From NCBI RefSeq assembly GCF_008329585.1, contig NZ_NPKP01000001.1, positions 248,001 to 312,000 on the forward strand: a DNA stretch of 64,000 nt, written 5' to 3'. A model generated the notes under the pieces. The model searched no databases and was not told where the DNA came from. It saw only the letters and a program-made list of their open reading frames with translations. This document shows, piece by piece, positions 45,864-55,192 of the stretch (its first letter is position 1; the number at the start of each line of letters is the position of its first letter). A program made the translations under genes and the position numbers. This stretch comes from Mycolicibacterium sp. P9-22. GTDB lineage: Bacteria > Actinomycetota > Actinomycetes > Mycobacteriales > Mycobacteriaceae.

Positions 45864-47282
45864 TCATCCGCAATTGGATGTGGTAGGCACCCCGTTGAAG
45901 CGGTCGGCGATCCAGGCCATGCTGCGCTCGCCGTCGACGAAGGCCGTCAACAGTGAATTGGTGTTCATCTTGTTGAGAAAGGGTGGCTGTTCGTTGGTCC
46001 ACAAGGTGACGTCGGCCCCCAACGCGCACCAATCTCTCGCGGTCGCCACGACGGACTCGTAGGGCGCGAAGGAATCCCACCGATTGTGCGACAGATACAC
46101 CGGGCCGGTCGGCTTCACATTGCCGATGCGTTGCATCGCGAGAATTGAGTGGAGCGGATCTTCCCGCACGGATTGGTAGAGGTCCTCCTTGAACCAAGGC
46201 TGCAGATGCCGGAACGCGTAGTCGATGCCGGTCTGCACCATGCACTGCCGACTGGTGTTCGCCAGCATCTCCACACCGCGCGGCGTGAGGGAATCCGCAA
46301 TCGGTTGTTTCATATCGGGATAGGCTTCCTGGATACCTCGAAGCACCCACCCCATCGACCCGGCGAGCTGGTTCCCGTCGAGGGGCGGCAACATGCTGGG
46401 TAGATCGGTCGTCGCGCCATTGGCATAGGTTCCGACGACGTTCAGTTCGGGTGCGTACGCGCCGGCCAGCTCGGCCGCTGCCAATGCAGAATGTCCGCCG
46501 CCGGCCAGCCAACCCCAGAAGGCCACGGGCCCATCCGGCTTCAAGGTGGTGTCGGGCAGTTTCATGGCTGCACGGGCTGCGTCGTTGAGGGCCGCCCCAC
46601 CTGCCACTCGGTTCATGAACTGTGGCGCCATCTGACCGTGCACGCCCAGCCCGACTCCGTCGGTGACCACTATGGCGTAGCCCCGCGCCAGCAGAGTGGC
46701 GATGAAACCCTCCTCGAGATTGAACATCAGGTCGAATCCCGTGTCCAGAGAGGCATGAATGCCTTGGTTGAACAGGCGGGACGGCGCGCACTGCTCTCCC
46801 ATCCCGTAGGGGGCCGTGGCATAGGCGAGCAGCGGACGGGGCCCGCTGCCGGGCCAGGGGACGTGAGGTTCGATATAGGTACCGGTGACCGCCACCGGGT
46901 GGCCTTGAGCATCGGTGCTGCGATACATGATTCGAGTTCCGGTCCCCACAAATGAGCCGAGTTGTCCGGACGGCTCCAGAACCAGCCGGGAAGGCTCCGT
47001 CCGGATGAGGTCACCCGGAGCGCCCGCGGGCAGGGGATCCGGCGGGGTGTAGAACGCCAGATACCGCGATTCGTCGGCCCGCGCAACCGGCAGACTCACC
47101 GTGACCGGCGTTGAACTGATGACGCACAGGGCGACAATCATCGCCCTGGCCCAGATTCCCGCCGATCGGGGGCCGGAATGAAAAGCGGTGCCACGGCGTG
47201 TGGAAGTCGTTGGCGCGGTGCTGTCGCCGGGTTGCCGGTGTTTCGGCCAGGATGCATATTCGCGACCCGGGAAGGGAATCAT
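45864..47282 (-). CDS. Secretory lipase-family protein lacking the nucleophile serine
   Basis: 472 aa from ATG 47282 (AAAGGAAA upstream). After a long basic N-terminus there is a signal-type h-region (MIVALCVISSTPVTVSL) ending ARA-DE. The body matches the LIP secretory lipase family (PF03583-like): YATAPYGMGEQCAPS, GYAIVVTDGVGLG, YANGATTDLPSML. The nucleophile elbow, usually GYSxGG, reads GWLAGG, with Leu259 (CTG, 46506-46508) in place of Ser. Catalysis by the usual triad is therefore unlikely; binding or a changed chemistry is possible. Two Cys pairs may form disulfides. ATG 47141 is an alternative start. Confidence 0.82.
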   Translation of the reverse strand: MIPFPGREYASWPKHRQPGDSTAPTTSTRRGTAFHSGPRSAGIWARAMIVALCVISSTPVTVSLPVARADESRYLAFYTPPDPLPAGAPGDLIRTEPSRLVLEPSGQLGSFVGTGTRIMYRSTDAQGHPVAVTGTYIEPHVPWPGSGPRPLLAYATAPYGMGEQCAPSRLFNQGIHASLDTGFDLMFNLEEGFIATLLARGYAIVVTDGVGLGVHGQMAPQFMNRVAGGAALNDAARAAMKLPDTTLKPDGPVAFWGWLAGGGHSALAAAELAGAYAPELNVVGTYANGATTDLPSMLPPLDGNQLAGSMGWVLRGIQEAYPDMKQPIADSLTPRGVEMLANTSRQCMVQTGIDYAFRHLQPWFKEDLYQSVREDPLHSILAMQRIGNVKPTGPVYLSHNRWDSFAPYESVVATARDWCALGADVTLWTNEQPPFLNKMNTNSLLTAFVDGERSMAWIADRFNGVPTTSNCG

Positions 47283-47433
47283 CGTTGGTTTCCTTTGGTT
47301 GGACTGAGCAGACGACGGGTGGTGGCGAGGATTGGACGATGGTTCACAGAGTTGGAACAGCCCCAAACCGGTAATGCGTTGTACCAGAAGGGAAACATGC
47401 AGCGCCGGGCTACCAGGGCGCAATCTCAGAAAC

Positions 47434-48366
47434 CTATCTGAGCAACGCAGCGAGTTCCCTGGCGAACACCGTGATGGCGTGATCGCCTGCGTCGAGCACG
47501 CCCGCCAGTAACGGGAAAGCATGCGGCATGCCCTCGTACTCGTGGGCACGAACCTTGACCCCTGCCGCGGCGAGCTTTTCACCGTAGCGGTCGGCGTCGT
47601 CGGCGACGGGATCCACCTGAGCGCTGACGATCACGGCGGGCGGCGCGCCCGCCAGATCCTGTGTCAGCAAAGGCGAGGCGCTGGTCGAACGACGGACGTC
47701 GATATCGGGTAGGTACATGTCGTACGCCCACGCAAGGGCGGCCCGGGTGAGGAACGGGCCGTCCTTGTGGCGTTCGACGGAGTCACTGCTCATGGTGGCA
47801 TCGAGTGCGGGACACAGTAGGCCCTGGGCCTTGATCGCGGGACCGTGTTCTCGTGAGGCAAGCGCAACGCTTGCCGCCAGTGCGCCCCCCGACGAATCGC
47901 CTGCGATCGCCAGCGCTGCGGCGTCGATGCCGAGTTCGTCGGCATGCTCGCTCACCCACGCAGTGGCGTCGGTGGCGTCATGGTGAGCACTAGGGAACCG
48001 GTTCTCCGGTGCCAGGCCGTAGGCAACGGAGACCACGATGAGTTCGCCGCGCACGCAGAGTTTCCGGCAGAGCCGGTCGTGGGTGTCCAGGCTCCCGCGG
48101 ACGAACGCCCCTCCATGCAGGTAGACCACGCCCGGCAACGCGGGTCCGGCCACGGTTGGGTGGTAGCTGCGCGCCGCGACCGATCCCTGTCGGACGGGGA
48201 TCGTGAGATCTCTTACTGTGCAACGCTCATCAACGTCGCCCGCCAATGCCGTCAATCTCTCGCCGGCCTCCCGGTAGGCCGCGATCGACATCTCCCACGG
48301 CTGTGCAGCCGGGCGGTCGGACAGGGATTCCAGCAGTTGCCGGACCTGCGCGTGCAGCACACTCAT
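47434..48366 (-). CDS. Hormone-sensitive-lipase-type alpha/beta hydrolase (LipH/LipR-like)
   Basis: 310 aa. Oxyanion motif HGGAF (usually HGGG), nucleophile GDSSGG, Asp in SAQVDPVADD and His in MPHAF complete the HSL-family triad. Cytoplasmic esterase acting on short acyl esters. The start at 48366 (MSVLHAQVRQLLESL) fits the family, but the ribosome site is weak. It lies 52 bp downstream of the DUF3237 gene on the same strand, so it may be co-transcribed from the operator-bearing promoter at 48.9-49.1 kb. Confidence 0.87.
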   Translation of the reverse strand: MSVLHAQVRQLLESLSDRPAAQPWEMSIAAYREAGERLTALAGDVDERCTVRDLTIPVRQGSVAARSYHPTVAGPALPGVVYLHGGAFVRGSLDTHDRLCRKLCVRGELIVVSVAYGLAPENRFPSAHHDATDATAWVSEHADELGIDAAALAIAGDSSGGALAASVALASREHGPAIKAQGLLCPALDATMSSDSVERHKDGPFLTRAALAWAYDMYLPDIDVRRSTSASPLLTQDLAGAPPAVIVSAQVDPVADDADRYGEKLAAAGVKVRAHEYEGMPHAFPLLAGVLDAGDHAITVFARELAALLR

Positions 48367-48418
48367 ACGCGCCGTCGATCTCTGGGCGGGCAGGAAGCGA
48401 TGGGGCTGTCCACCGATT

Positions 48419-48877
48419 TCACAGGACGACTCGGAAGACCTGGAATTCGACGACGGGTCCGGGTTGGATGCGTCCCTGGCCGACGAAGATGTTCTGGTTG
48501 ACCCAGGCGTATTTGGGGTCGCCGGATTCCAGGCGTGGGGTGGTGACGAAGTAGTGGTCGCCGAAGTCGGTGCCGGTGTCACCGCCGCCCAGGGCTCCTG
48601 CGGCTGCTTCGTTGACCTCGACCAGGCCCTGGTAACTCATGTAGATCACCGCGCCGTCATCGGTGTAGAACTGGGCGCGCACATCGAGTCGGCCGTAGCC
48701 GTCCTCGCCGGCCAGTAGCCAGTCTCCGCCTCCGGGGGCAGCGGTGCCGCTGAACCGGTTACCGGTGACCTTGCCACCGGTCACCGCCAAGACCTGACGC
48801 AGCCCGTAAGGGCCCGGGCCGACGACCTGAGGTTCGGCAAGCTCTGCGGTGTAGGAGAACTCCAGCTCCAACTTCAT
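48419..48877 (-). CDS. DUF3237 protein, copy 1
   Basis: 152 aa, a small beta-rich DUF3237 protein (KLELEFSYTAELAEPQVVGP, DVRAQFYTDDGAVIYM, YFVTTPRLESGDPKYAWVN). No signal peptide and no known catalytic motif; the family often sits in aromatic or polyketide-type catabolic clusters. ATG 48877 has a strong CGGAGGTG. The gene is a near-perfect inverted duplicate of 60523-60981: by eye 4 of 459 nt differ (start ATG/GTG plus three synonymous changes), giving identical proteins after Met1. Two operator repeats lie upstream, between this gene and the divergent cupin. Confidence 0.88.
   Translation of the reverse strand: MKLELEFSYTAELAEPQVVGPGPYGLRQVLAVTGGKVTGNRFSGTAAPGGGDWLLAGEDGYGRLDVRAQFYTDDGAVIYMSYQGLVEVNEAAAGALGGGDTGTDFGDHYFVTTPRLESGDPKYAWVNQNIFVGQGRIQPGPVVEFQVFRVVL
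48419..48877. repeat. Inverted gene-sized duplicate, left copy
   Basis: 459 bp, ~99% identical to 60523-60981 in inverted orientation, 11.6 kb apart. Identity stops at the start codon and immediately after the stop codon; flanking sequence is unrelated. Confidence 0.93.
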
Positions 48878-48952
48878 TGAAACACCTCCGTTTTCGGGCG
48901 GGCTGCCATCAGCCCCGCGGTGGATCCGAGCGTGCACTATGCGTCGGTGATA

Positions 48953-48969
48953 GTCAACACATTGTCGAA
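48953..48969. promoter_or_regulatory. Operator site A (GTCRACA-N3-TGTYGAC)
   Basis: GTCAACA-CAT-TGTCGAA in the divergent promoter of the DUF3237 and cupin genes. Member of a four-site family in this cluster; one arm position deviates. Confidence 0.75.
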
Positions 48970-49010
48970 TATTGGGTTGACGGTTCCCGTGCGGCATGCG
49001 CTTACGCAAA

Positions 49011-49027
49011 GTGGACACAGTGTTGAC
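49011..49027. promoter_or_regulatory. Operator site B (GTCRACA-N3-TGTYGAC)
   Basis: GTGGACA-CAG-TGTTGAC, 58 bp from site A in the same divergent promoter, nearer the cupin gene. Confidence 0.75.
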
Positions 49028-49117
49028 TACTTTCAACTGTGAGTCTAGTCTCAACTCTGCCAGGCCGTGACACCGAACACCGGCGCACGGAGCCACCACG
49101 ACAAAAGAGGGATTGAC

Positions 49118-49681
49118 ATGGCCACCACATCGGACGTCGACCAGATCCAACCGACGACTTCACGCGACGGCGAGAGCTACGTCTCCCACCGTGACGACAT
49201 CCACTTCAACATGACCGGTGACTTCATGACGGGCGTGGATTTTTGGATTCATGCGACCGGCGAGTCCACCAACGGCCAACTGATCATCATCGAGACCAAC
49301 TGGGTCCGTGGTACGGAACCGGTGTGGCACATCCACCACCGCGAAGAGGAGGGCTTCTTCGTGATGGACGGCGAGATCAAGATCCACACCGAGGCCGGCT
49401 CGTACAACGCCAAGAAGGGCCAGTTCGTCTGGGGTCGTAAGGATCAGCGGCACACCTATGAGGTGGTCGGTGACGAAGCGCGGATTCTCGTGGTGTTCGT
49501 GCCCGGCCCAGACAGCAAGGGATTCGAGCCGAACGGCGGCATCGACAAGTACTTCTACGAAGCCCGCAACCGTGAGCTCCGGACGCCCGAGCAGGTGCAG
49601 GCAGAGGTGGAGAACCTGAAGGTCAACTACGGCCTGGAGATGTTCCCCGAGCTGCCGCACCCGCGCGATAAGAAGGCCTGA
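49118..49681 (+). CDS. Cupin-domain protein
   Basis: 187 aa from ATG 49118 with AGAGGG upstream. A single cupin barrel: WHIHHREEEGFFVMDGEIKI carries the G(X)5HXH(X)3-4E(X)6G pattern (HIHH, E, G), then GRKDQRHTYEVVGDEARILVVF with the second-motif His. Metal binding is expected. The C-terminal tail is helical. Such cupins in catabolic clusters can be dioxygenases, isomerases or sugar/aromatic binding proteins; which applies here is unknown. Divergent from DUF3237 copy 1, with operators A and B between, and first of a run with the semialdehyde dehydrogenase (49-bp gap). Confidence 0.85.
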   Translation: MATTSDVDQIQPTTSRDGESYVSHRDDIHFNMTGDFMTGVDFWIHATGESTNGQLIIIETNWVRGTEPVWHIHHREEEGFFVMDGEIKIHTEAGSYNAKKGQFVWGRKDQRHTYEVVGDEARILVVFVPGPDSKGFEPNGGIDKYFYEARNRELRTPEQVQAEVENLKVNYGLEMFPELPHPRDKKA

Positions 49682-49730
49682 GCCTGGTTGACGTTTCGGA
49701 CTTTTGGCCTTACCGAGTATTGGAGCTGTT

Positions 49731-51236
49731 GTGACCATCGATGTATCTCTCGACACCGTGCCGCATTGGATCGCCGGCGCGGCCGTCTCCTCGACCGAGG
49801 GGCGGCGAGCCGAGATCCACGATCCCGCCACCGGGCGCGTGATCGGGACTGTCGTCCTGGGCGGCGCCGACGCTGTCGACCGTGCTGTCGCCAGCGCGCG
49901 AACCGCGGGGGCGTCCTGGGCCGATACCCCCAGCCCCGCCCGCGCATCGGTACTGCACCGGTTCCGGGTGTTGCTGCATGAGCAGATGGACGACTTGGCG
50001 TCGATCATCACGGCCGAACAGGGCAAGACCCTTGCCGACGCCCGCGGAGAGTTGGCGCGCTCCATCGAGGCCGTCGACGTGTCGCTTTCGGTGGTGCAGC
50101 AACTCAAGGGGGAGTACGCCGAGCAGGTCGCCAACGGCGTCGACACGTACTCCTTCCGGCAGCCGCTCGGTGTGTGCGCCGGGATCACGCCGTTCAACTT
50201 CCCGGTCATGGTGCCGGTATCGATGTTCGCAGCCGCCATCGCGTGCGGAAACGCGTTCGTGCTCAAGCCAAGTGAACAGGTGCCGTCGGCAGCGGTGCGG
50301 TTGGCGCAGATCATGAGCGAAGCAGGATTGCCCGACGGCGTGCTCAATGTTGTGCACGGCGGTGTGGAGGCGGCCGAGGCGCTCATGGACCATCCCGATG
50401 TCGCGGCGGTGTCGTTCGTCGGATCCACCCCTGTCGCGCGTGCGATCTACCGGCGCTCCGCCGAGGCAGGCAAGAAGGTGCAGGCCCTCGGCGGGGCAAA
50501 GAATCACATGGTGGTGATGCCCGACGCAGACCTCGACGCCGCCGCAGACGCCCTGGTGTCGGCGGCTTACGGTGCCGCCGGTCAGCGGTGTATGGCCGTG
50601 ACGGTTGCGGTCGCCGTCGGTACAGCGGCAGATGCGTTGGTGGCCAAGGTTGCCGAGCGCGCGAACGCGTTCCGGGTCGGCCCCGGCGCGGAGCCGGAAA
50701 CCGACATGGGGCCCTTGATCTCCGCGGGCGCGCTCGACCGGGTCCGGGTGGCGCTGGAACGATCTGTCGAACAGGGCGGACGGCTCGTCGTCGACGGTCG
50801 TGCCCGGCCTGCTCCCGGAGCCGGCTACTTCATCGGTCCGAGTCTGGTCGACGGCGTCAGCGTCGAGAGCGATCTCTACCGCGAAGAGGTATTCGGGCCG
50901 GTCCTGAGCGTGGTGCGGGCCGACGATCTCGAGCAGGCCCTGCAGATCGTCAACGACAATCCCTACGGTAACGGCGCCATCATCTTCACCGGCAGTGGTG
51001 CGGCAGCACGCCGATTCAGCCGGGGCGTATCGGCAGGCAGCGTGGGGATCAACGTGCCCATCCCGGTGCCGATTTCCTGGTTCGGGTTCGGGGGATGGGG
51101 AGACTCGCGCTTCGGCGATGACGGACTCAACTACGACGCCTACCGCTTCTACACGAGGTCCAAGGTCATCACCCAGCGCTGGACAGAACCCGCGCCGGGC
51201 CTTGCACCGCATTTCGTCGCGGCCGGCAACCAGTAG
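49731..51236 (+). CDS. mmsA: CoA-acylating methylmalonate-semialdehyde dehydrogenase-like
   Basis: 501 aa ALDH superfamily: PFNFPVMVP (Asn oxyanion), VGSTPVARAIY, catalytic Cys in YGAAGQRCMAVTVAV, EVFGPVL. The usual catalytic Glu region reads LGGAKNHMVVMPDADLD, the MmsA pattern in which the general-base Glu is absent, and the C-terminus SWFGFGGWGDSRFGDDGLNYDAYRFYTRSKVIT is also MmsA-typical. Expected product is acetyl- or propionyl-CoA from a (methyl)malonate semialdehyde. GTG 49731 has GGAG upstream. It fits the final steps of a degradation route. Confidence 0.87.
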   Translation: MTIDVSLDTVPHWIAGAAVSSTEGRRAEIHDPATGRVIGTVVLGGADAVDRAVASARTAGASWADTPSPARASVLHRFRVLLHEQMDDLASIITAEQGKTLADARGELARSIEAVDVSLSVVQQLKGEYAEQVANGVDTYSFRQPLGVCAGITPFNFPVMVPVSMFAAAIACGNAFVLKPSEQVPSAAVRLAQIMSEAGLPDGVLNVVHGGVEAAEALMDHPDVAAVSFVGSTPVARAIYRRSAEAGKKVQALGGAKNHMVVMPDADLDAAADALVSAAYGAAGQRCMAVTVAVAVGTAADALVAKVAERANAFRVGPGAEPETDMGPLISAGALDRVRVALERSVEQGGRLVVDGRARPAPGAGYFIGPSLVDGVSVESDLYREEVFGPVLSVVRADDLEQALQIVNDNPYGNGAIIFTGSGAAARRFSRGVSAGSVGINVPIPVPISWFGFGGWGDSRFGDDGLNYDAYRFYTRSKVITQRWTEPAPGLAPHFVAAGNQ

Positions 51237-51257
51237 CGCGGCCGGAGAGGAACCCCT

Positions 51258-51698
51258 ATGCCAGAACACGGTTCGCCCTCGCCGCCGACTGTCGGGCCAC
51301 CCCAACTCGACCACGTCGGCATCCTGGTACGCGATCTGGACTCGGCCCTCACGCACTGGTCCGCCCGGTTCGGGCTCGGGGTTTCTCGCAAGGTCGAGGT
51401 CCCGGCCATGGGCATCAGTGCGGTGTTCCTCGACCTTGCCGGCGCAGCGGTCGAGTTGTACACCGTCGATGACCGCGACGCGCTTGACGCAGCCCTGGAA
51501 GGGAGATCGGCAAAACTCGATCACGTGGCACTACGGCTACACCATGCCGATGGCGCCGAACTCGCGGGCTGCGCCATCCGCGGGCCCGGACGCGCGGACC
51601 CGATTGAAGCACCGATTCCGCTGGGTGACGCCACCCATGTCTGGACCGAGCCGCCCGGAATCGATGTCCTGCTCCAACTGATCAGGCCGATCCAGTAA
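51258..51698 (+). CDS. VOC-superfamily (glyoxalase-like) protein
   Basis: 146 aa. Two beta-alpha-beta-beta-beta modules: LDHVGILVRDLDSALTHWSARFGLGV with the first metal His, VELYTVDD with Glu, and LDHVALRLHHADG in the second. This resembles methylmalonyl-CoA epimerase, which would suit the MmsA neighbour, but ring-cleaving dioxygenase or lyase roles cannot be excluded. Starts 21 bp after mmsA, same transcript likely. Confidence 0.78.
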   Translation: MPEHGSPSPPTVGPPQLDHVGILVRDLDSALTHWSARFGLGVSRKVEVPAMGISAVFLDLAGAAVELYTVDDRDALDAALEGRSAKLDHVALRLHHADGAELAGCAIRGPGRADPIEAPIPLGDATHVWTEPPGIDVLLQLIRPIQ

Positions 51699-51780
51699 GG
51701 CGCCGGACCGGAAGCCGCTGCATCACAAGGGTTCTGGCCGCATTAGACGCAAGACCAAACAACTAGGAAGAGGAGTAAAC

Positions 51781-52647
51781 ATGGGACGCATGGAGGGAAA
51801 GGTCGCGCTGGTCACGGGAGCGGCCCGAGGCCAGGGACGAGCGCATGCCATCCGGCTCGCCCAGGAAGGTGCAGACATCCTGGCCTTCGACTGTCCGGCG
51901 AATAGCGGGGTTCCCTATCCCGTTGCCACGGCAGCCGACCTCGAGATCACGGTGAAGGAAGTCGAGGCGCTGGGCCGACGGATCATCGCACGTGAGGGCG
52001 ACGTACGCGAGCAGGCCCCGTTGGACAGCTTGGTCGCTGAGGGCGTGCGGGCTTTCGGTGGACTGGATGTCGCAGTGGCCAATGCCGGCATCTGGACGGT
52101 GCACCCGTTCGCCGACATCCCCGAAGACGAGTTCTTGGATGTGCTCAACGTCAACATCATGGGGCCCTGGCGCACCCTGAAGGCGGTGACGCCCGCCATG
52201 AAGGCGCGCGGAGGCGGTTCGGTGATCATCACCTCGTCCGGCAACGGTGTCGAGGGATCTCCCCATTACGTCCACTACGTCGCATCGAAGCACGGCGTAC
52301 TCGGGTTGGCGAAGAGCGCAGCACTGGAGTTCGGCCAGTTCGGCATCCGCGTCAACTCGCTGCTTCCCGGTCCGACCGATACGCCCGCCCTGGATTGGCA
52401 AGGCGGCTACGATCTTTGCGCGGGCAAGGGGCCCGGAAACGGCGTCAAAGAGGACCTCCAGGGCGCCAAGTACTGGTCGGTTCTCCGGGATGTGGGCCTG
52501 CTGCCGCCGCAGGCCATGAGCGAGGCGGTGCTGTGGCTGGCCTCAGACGAATCACGGTGGACGACAGGCCTGGAGATGTTGGTCGAGGGTGGCCACATGC
52601 TGATGCCGGGGCTGAACATGACGAAAATGGCCCTGGACAACCAATAG
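51781..52647 (+). CDS. Mycofactocin-coupled-type SDR dehydrogenase
   Basis: 288 aa. The start GRMEGKVALVTGAARGQGRAHAIRLAQEGADILAFD is the hallmark of the TIGR03971 mycofactocin-associated SDR family, whose bound NAD is recycled by mycofactocin rather than exchanged. Active-site Ser in ITSSGNG and YVHYVASKHG (Tyr, Lys). The insertion around GYDLCAGKGPGNGVKEDLQG is also family-like. It likely oxidises an alcohol intermediate of the cluster. AGGAAGAGG precedes the ATG. Confidence 0.88.
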   Translation: MGRMEGKVALVTGAARGQGRAHAIRLAQEGADILAFDCPANSGVPYPVATAADLEITVKEVEALGRRIIAREGDVREQAPLDSLVAEGVRAFGGLDVAVANAGIWTVHPFADIPEDEFLDVLNVNIMGPWRTLKAVTPAMKARGGGSVIITSSGNGVEGSPHYVHYVASKHGVLGLAKSAALEFGQFGIRVNSLLPGPTDTPALDWQGGYDLCAGKGPGNGVKEDLQGAKYWSVLRDVGLLPPQAMSEAVLWLASDESRWTTGLEMLVEGGHMLMPGLNMTKMALDNQ

Positions 52648-52703
52648 CGTTGGACAACCGATAACGTCCGAGCGTCAGGTGAGCCCTCTGCGAAGGTGGT
52701 CGA

Positions 52704-53414
52704 TCACGCCTTTGCAGAGGGCTTGCGGCGTTTGGCGGGTTTGTTGGCGGGCTTCCACTCCAGGCCGTAGACCGTCCGCAGCCAGATGGTGGTGACCGTT
52801 TCGGCCATGCTCTCCAACGGAATTGCGTTCTCGCTGCGCAGGCTCATCAACGAAAGGTTGCGCTCACCCATCCACATCAACGCGGCGGCCAACGACCTCG
52901 CCGGTGGCCCGTCGATGGCCACGCCGGCAGCCCTGTCTCGCTCGATGCTGGCTGCCGACGCGTCGATGAATCGGCCCAGGATCGTGTCCCACTGCGTCTG
53001 CAGGTCCGGCTCGGCCGCGGCGGCGTCGCCTACTTCCCGAAGAACGTGACCGTGGCGTTCCCACACCTGGATGACCTCGTTGACAGCATGCTCGATGGCC
53101 GCCTCTGGCGGCATGCCTGCCGGACGCTCGAAAATCAACTGCGACGCCTGGAACACATCGGCCGTGACCCGCGAGAGCAGCGCGGACAGCACCTGCCACT
53201 TGGACTCGAAGTAGAAGTAGAACGATGACCGCGACAGCCCCGCGCGCTTGGTGAGATCGTCGATGGAGATGTTGCGCAGGGGGACCGTGCGTAACAGGTC
53301 GTACGCACCCTCGAGGATGGCTTGCTCGCGCTGGTCGCCTTTGATGTTTCGTCGGCCCACCCGTGATTCCGCTGCGCTCAGGCTGAAAGGTGAAGTGGAC
53401 GCCATAGCAAGCAT
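52704..53414 (-). CDS. TetR-family regulator (EthR-like), probable master regulator of the cluster
   Basis: 236 aa. HTH ILEGAYDLLRTVPLRNISIDDLTKRAGLSRSSFYFYFESKWQVLSALL; the FYFYFxSK segment recalls EthR. A basic Lys/Arg-rich tail ends the protein (KPANKPAKRRKPSAKA). ATG 53414 or the in-frame ATG 53405 may start it. Operator site C (53491-53507) lies 77 bp upstream in the promoter shared with the acyl-CoA ligase, and the same 17-bp motif recurs at 48953, 49011 and 59951. Control of all these promoters by this protein is inferred. Confidence 0.85.
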   Translation of the reverse strand: MLAMASTSPFSLSAAESRVGRRNIKGDQREQAILEGAYDLLRTVPLRNISIDDLTKRAGLSRSSFYFYFESKWQVLSALLSRVTADVFQASQLIFERPAGMPPEAAIEHAVNEVIQVWERHGHVLREVGDAAAAEPDLQTQWDTILGRFIDASAASIERDRAAGVAIDGPPARSLAAALMWMGERNLSLMSLRSENAIPLESMAETVTTIWLRTVYGLEWKPANKPAKRRKPSAKA

Positions 53415-53490
53415 GATAGGTCAGGTTTACCGCGAAAGGCGTGTACCGGCGGCAGTCTGGTATGGCGGGGCCTGACTCGCATCGAAATTT

Positions 53491-53507
53491 GTCGACATTG
53501 TGTTGAT
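53491..53507. promoter_or_regulatory. Operator site C (GTCRACA-N3-TGTYGAC)
   Basis: GTCGACA-TTG-TGTTGAT, between the divergent TetR and acyl-CoA ligase genes. Confidence 0.8.
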
Positions 53508-53673
53508 TATAGTGCACTTGGTGTGTAGAGTCGGATGGCATCGGCCTCGCCCTCGACGCCCACGCGGACCCGACCTTCTACTCGACTTCGGCCGCTCTGC
53601 CTGCGCTCCAACGGGATTCGCCCGCCGGCGGCGGAATCAACCACGCGCTCTCTATTCGGAATAGGAGTCAACT

Positions 53674-55173
53674 GTGTCCAATCTCGCAGCCAATCTCATC
53701 GCCACCGCGCACGAATACGGAGACCGGCCGGCCGTGAAGCTGGACGAGTACGTGCTGTCCTATCAAGAGCTCCATCACCGTGCCGCTGCGGTGGCCGGAG
53801 ATCTGCGAACCCACGGCGTGCTCCCGGGCGATCGGGTGGGCCTGGTGCTCCCGAACGTCCCCGCGTACCCGGTGCTGTTCTACGGGGCGCTGCTGGCCGG
53901 AGCGGTTGCGGTTCCCATGAATCCGTTGCTCGGTGCGCGCGAGGTCGAGTATTACCTCACCGACTCGGGCATGACCGTGGTGTACGGGTTGGACGGCAGC
54001 GATGCCGTCGTCTCGGCCGCGGCGCAGAAGGTCGGGATCCGCTCGGTATTGGTACCCGCCACCGGCGCTGTCGAGTGGTCCGGCAGCCCGATCCACGACG
54101 CTGCCGACAGAGCCGACGACGATACCGCTGTCATCCTCTACACCTCCGGGACCACCGGAAAACCCAAGGGCGCAGAACTCACCCACCGGAACATGTCGTC
54201 CAATGCCGCGACGACGGTGGACACCTTGATCAAGGTGGGTTCGGAGGACGTGATCCTGGGTTGCCTGCCGTTGTTTCACGTCTTCGGCCTCACCTGCGGA
54301 CTCAATGCAGCGGTCAAAGCCGCTGCCCTCCTCACGCTCGTTCCCCGCTTCGATGCGGCGAAGGCCTTGGAAGTTGTGGCCCGCGACCGGGTGACGGTCC
54401 TCGAGGGTGTGCCCACGATGTACGCCGCGATGTTGCATTCTCCCGATGCAGACAACACCGACATGTCCTCGCTCCGCACGTGTATCACCGGCGGTGCACC
54501 CATGCCCGTCGAGATTCTCAAGGCGTTCGAGCAGAAGTTCGACTGCGAGATCTACGAAGGCTACGGGCTCTCAGAGACGGCGCCCATCGCCTGTTTCAAC
54601 CAGCCCGGGCACCAGCGCAAACCCGGCACCATCGGGATACCGGTACGGGGGTGCGCGCTGCGCATCGTCGGTGACGACGGCGAAGACGTTCCCGACGGCG
54701 TACGTGGCGAGATCGCCATCCGGGGCGAAAATCTGATGAAGGGATACTGGAACCGGCCCGAGGCCACAGCAGAAGCCATCCCGGACGGGTGGTTTCGTAC
54801 CGGGGATATCGCCACGCGCGATGGCGACGGGTACTACACCATCGTGGATCGGAAGAAAGATCTCATCATCCGTGGCGGGTACAACGTCTATCCCCGCGAA
54901 GTGGAGGAAGTTCTCTACGAGCATCCGGCTGTCGCTGAAGCGGCGGTGATCGGCATCAAACATGCAGACCTCGGCGAGGAAATCGGCGCGGCCGTTGCTC
55001 TGAAACACGGGGCGCATGCAGACGTCGGCGAATTGAAGGCGTTCGTCCGGGATCGACTCGCCGCGTACAAGTACCCGCGCGAAATCTGGTTCGTCGACTC
55101 CTTGCCCAAGGGCGCGACCGGCAAGATCCTCCGGCGGGAAGTGCAAGTTCCCAACCCGGCCGAGATCGGCTGA
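53674..55173 (+). CDS. Fatty/aromatic acyl-CoA ligase (AMP-forming)
   Basis: 499 aa ANL-superfamily enzyme. P-loop [13 protein letters not shown], adenylate motif [11 protein letters not shown], hinge [35 protein letters not shown], and the catalytic Lys in [13 protein letters not shown] are all intact. Activates a carboxylic acid to acyl-AMP then acyl-CoA; long-chain and aromatic acids cannot be told apart. GTG 53674 with AGGAG upstream. Operator site C in its promoter puts it in the same regulon as the cupin/MmsA and SnoaL-like transcripts. Confidence 0.9.
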   Translation: MSNLAANLIATAHEYGDRPAVKLDEYVLSYQELHHRAAAVAGDLRTHGVLPGDRVGLVLPNVPAYPVLFYGALLAGAVAVPMNPLLGAREVEYYLTDSGMTVVYGLDGSDAVVSAAAQKVGIRSVLVPATGAVEWSGSPIHDAADRADDDTAVILYTSGTTGKPKGAELTHRNMSSNAATTVDTLIKVGSEDVILGCLPLFHVFGLTCGLNAAVKAAALLTLVPRFDAAKALEVVARDRVTVLEGVPTMYAAMLHSPDADNTDMSSLRTCITGGAPMPVEILKAFEQKFDCEIYEGYGLSETAPIACFNQPGHQRKPGTIGIPVRGCALRIVGDDGEDVPDGVRGEIAIRGENLMKGYWNRPEATAEAIPDGWFRTGDIATRDGDGYYTIVDRKKDLIIRGGYNVYPREVEEVLYEHPAVAEAAVIGIKHADLGEEIGAAVALKHGAHADVGELKAFVRDRLAAYKYPREIWFVDSLPKGATGKILRREVQVPNPAEIG

Positions 55174-55192
55174 GTCGCTGCGCCATCTCGGG

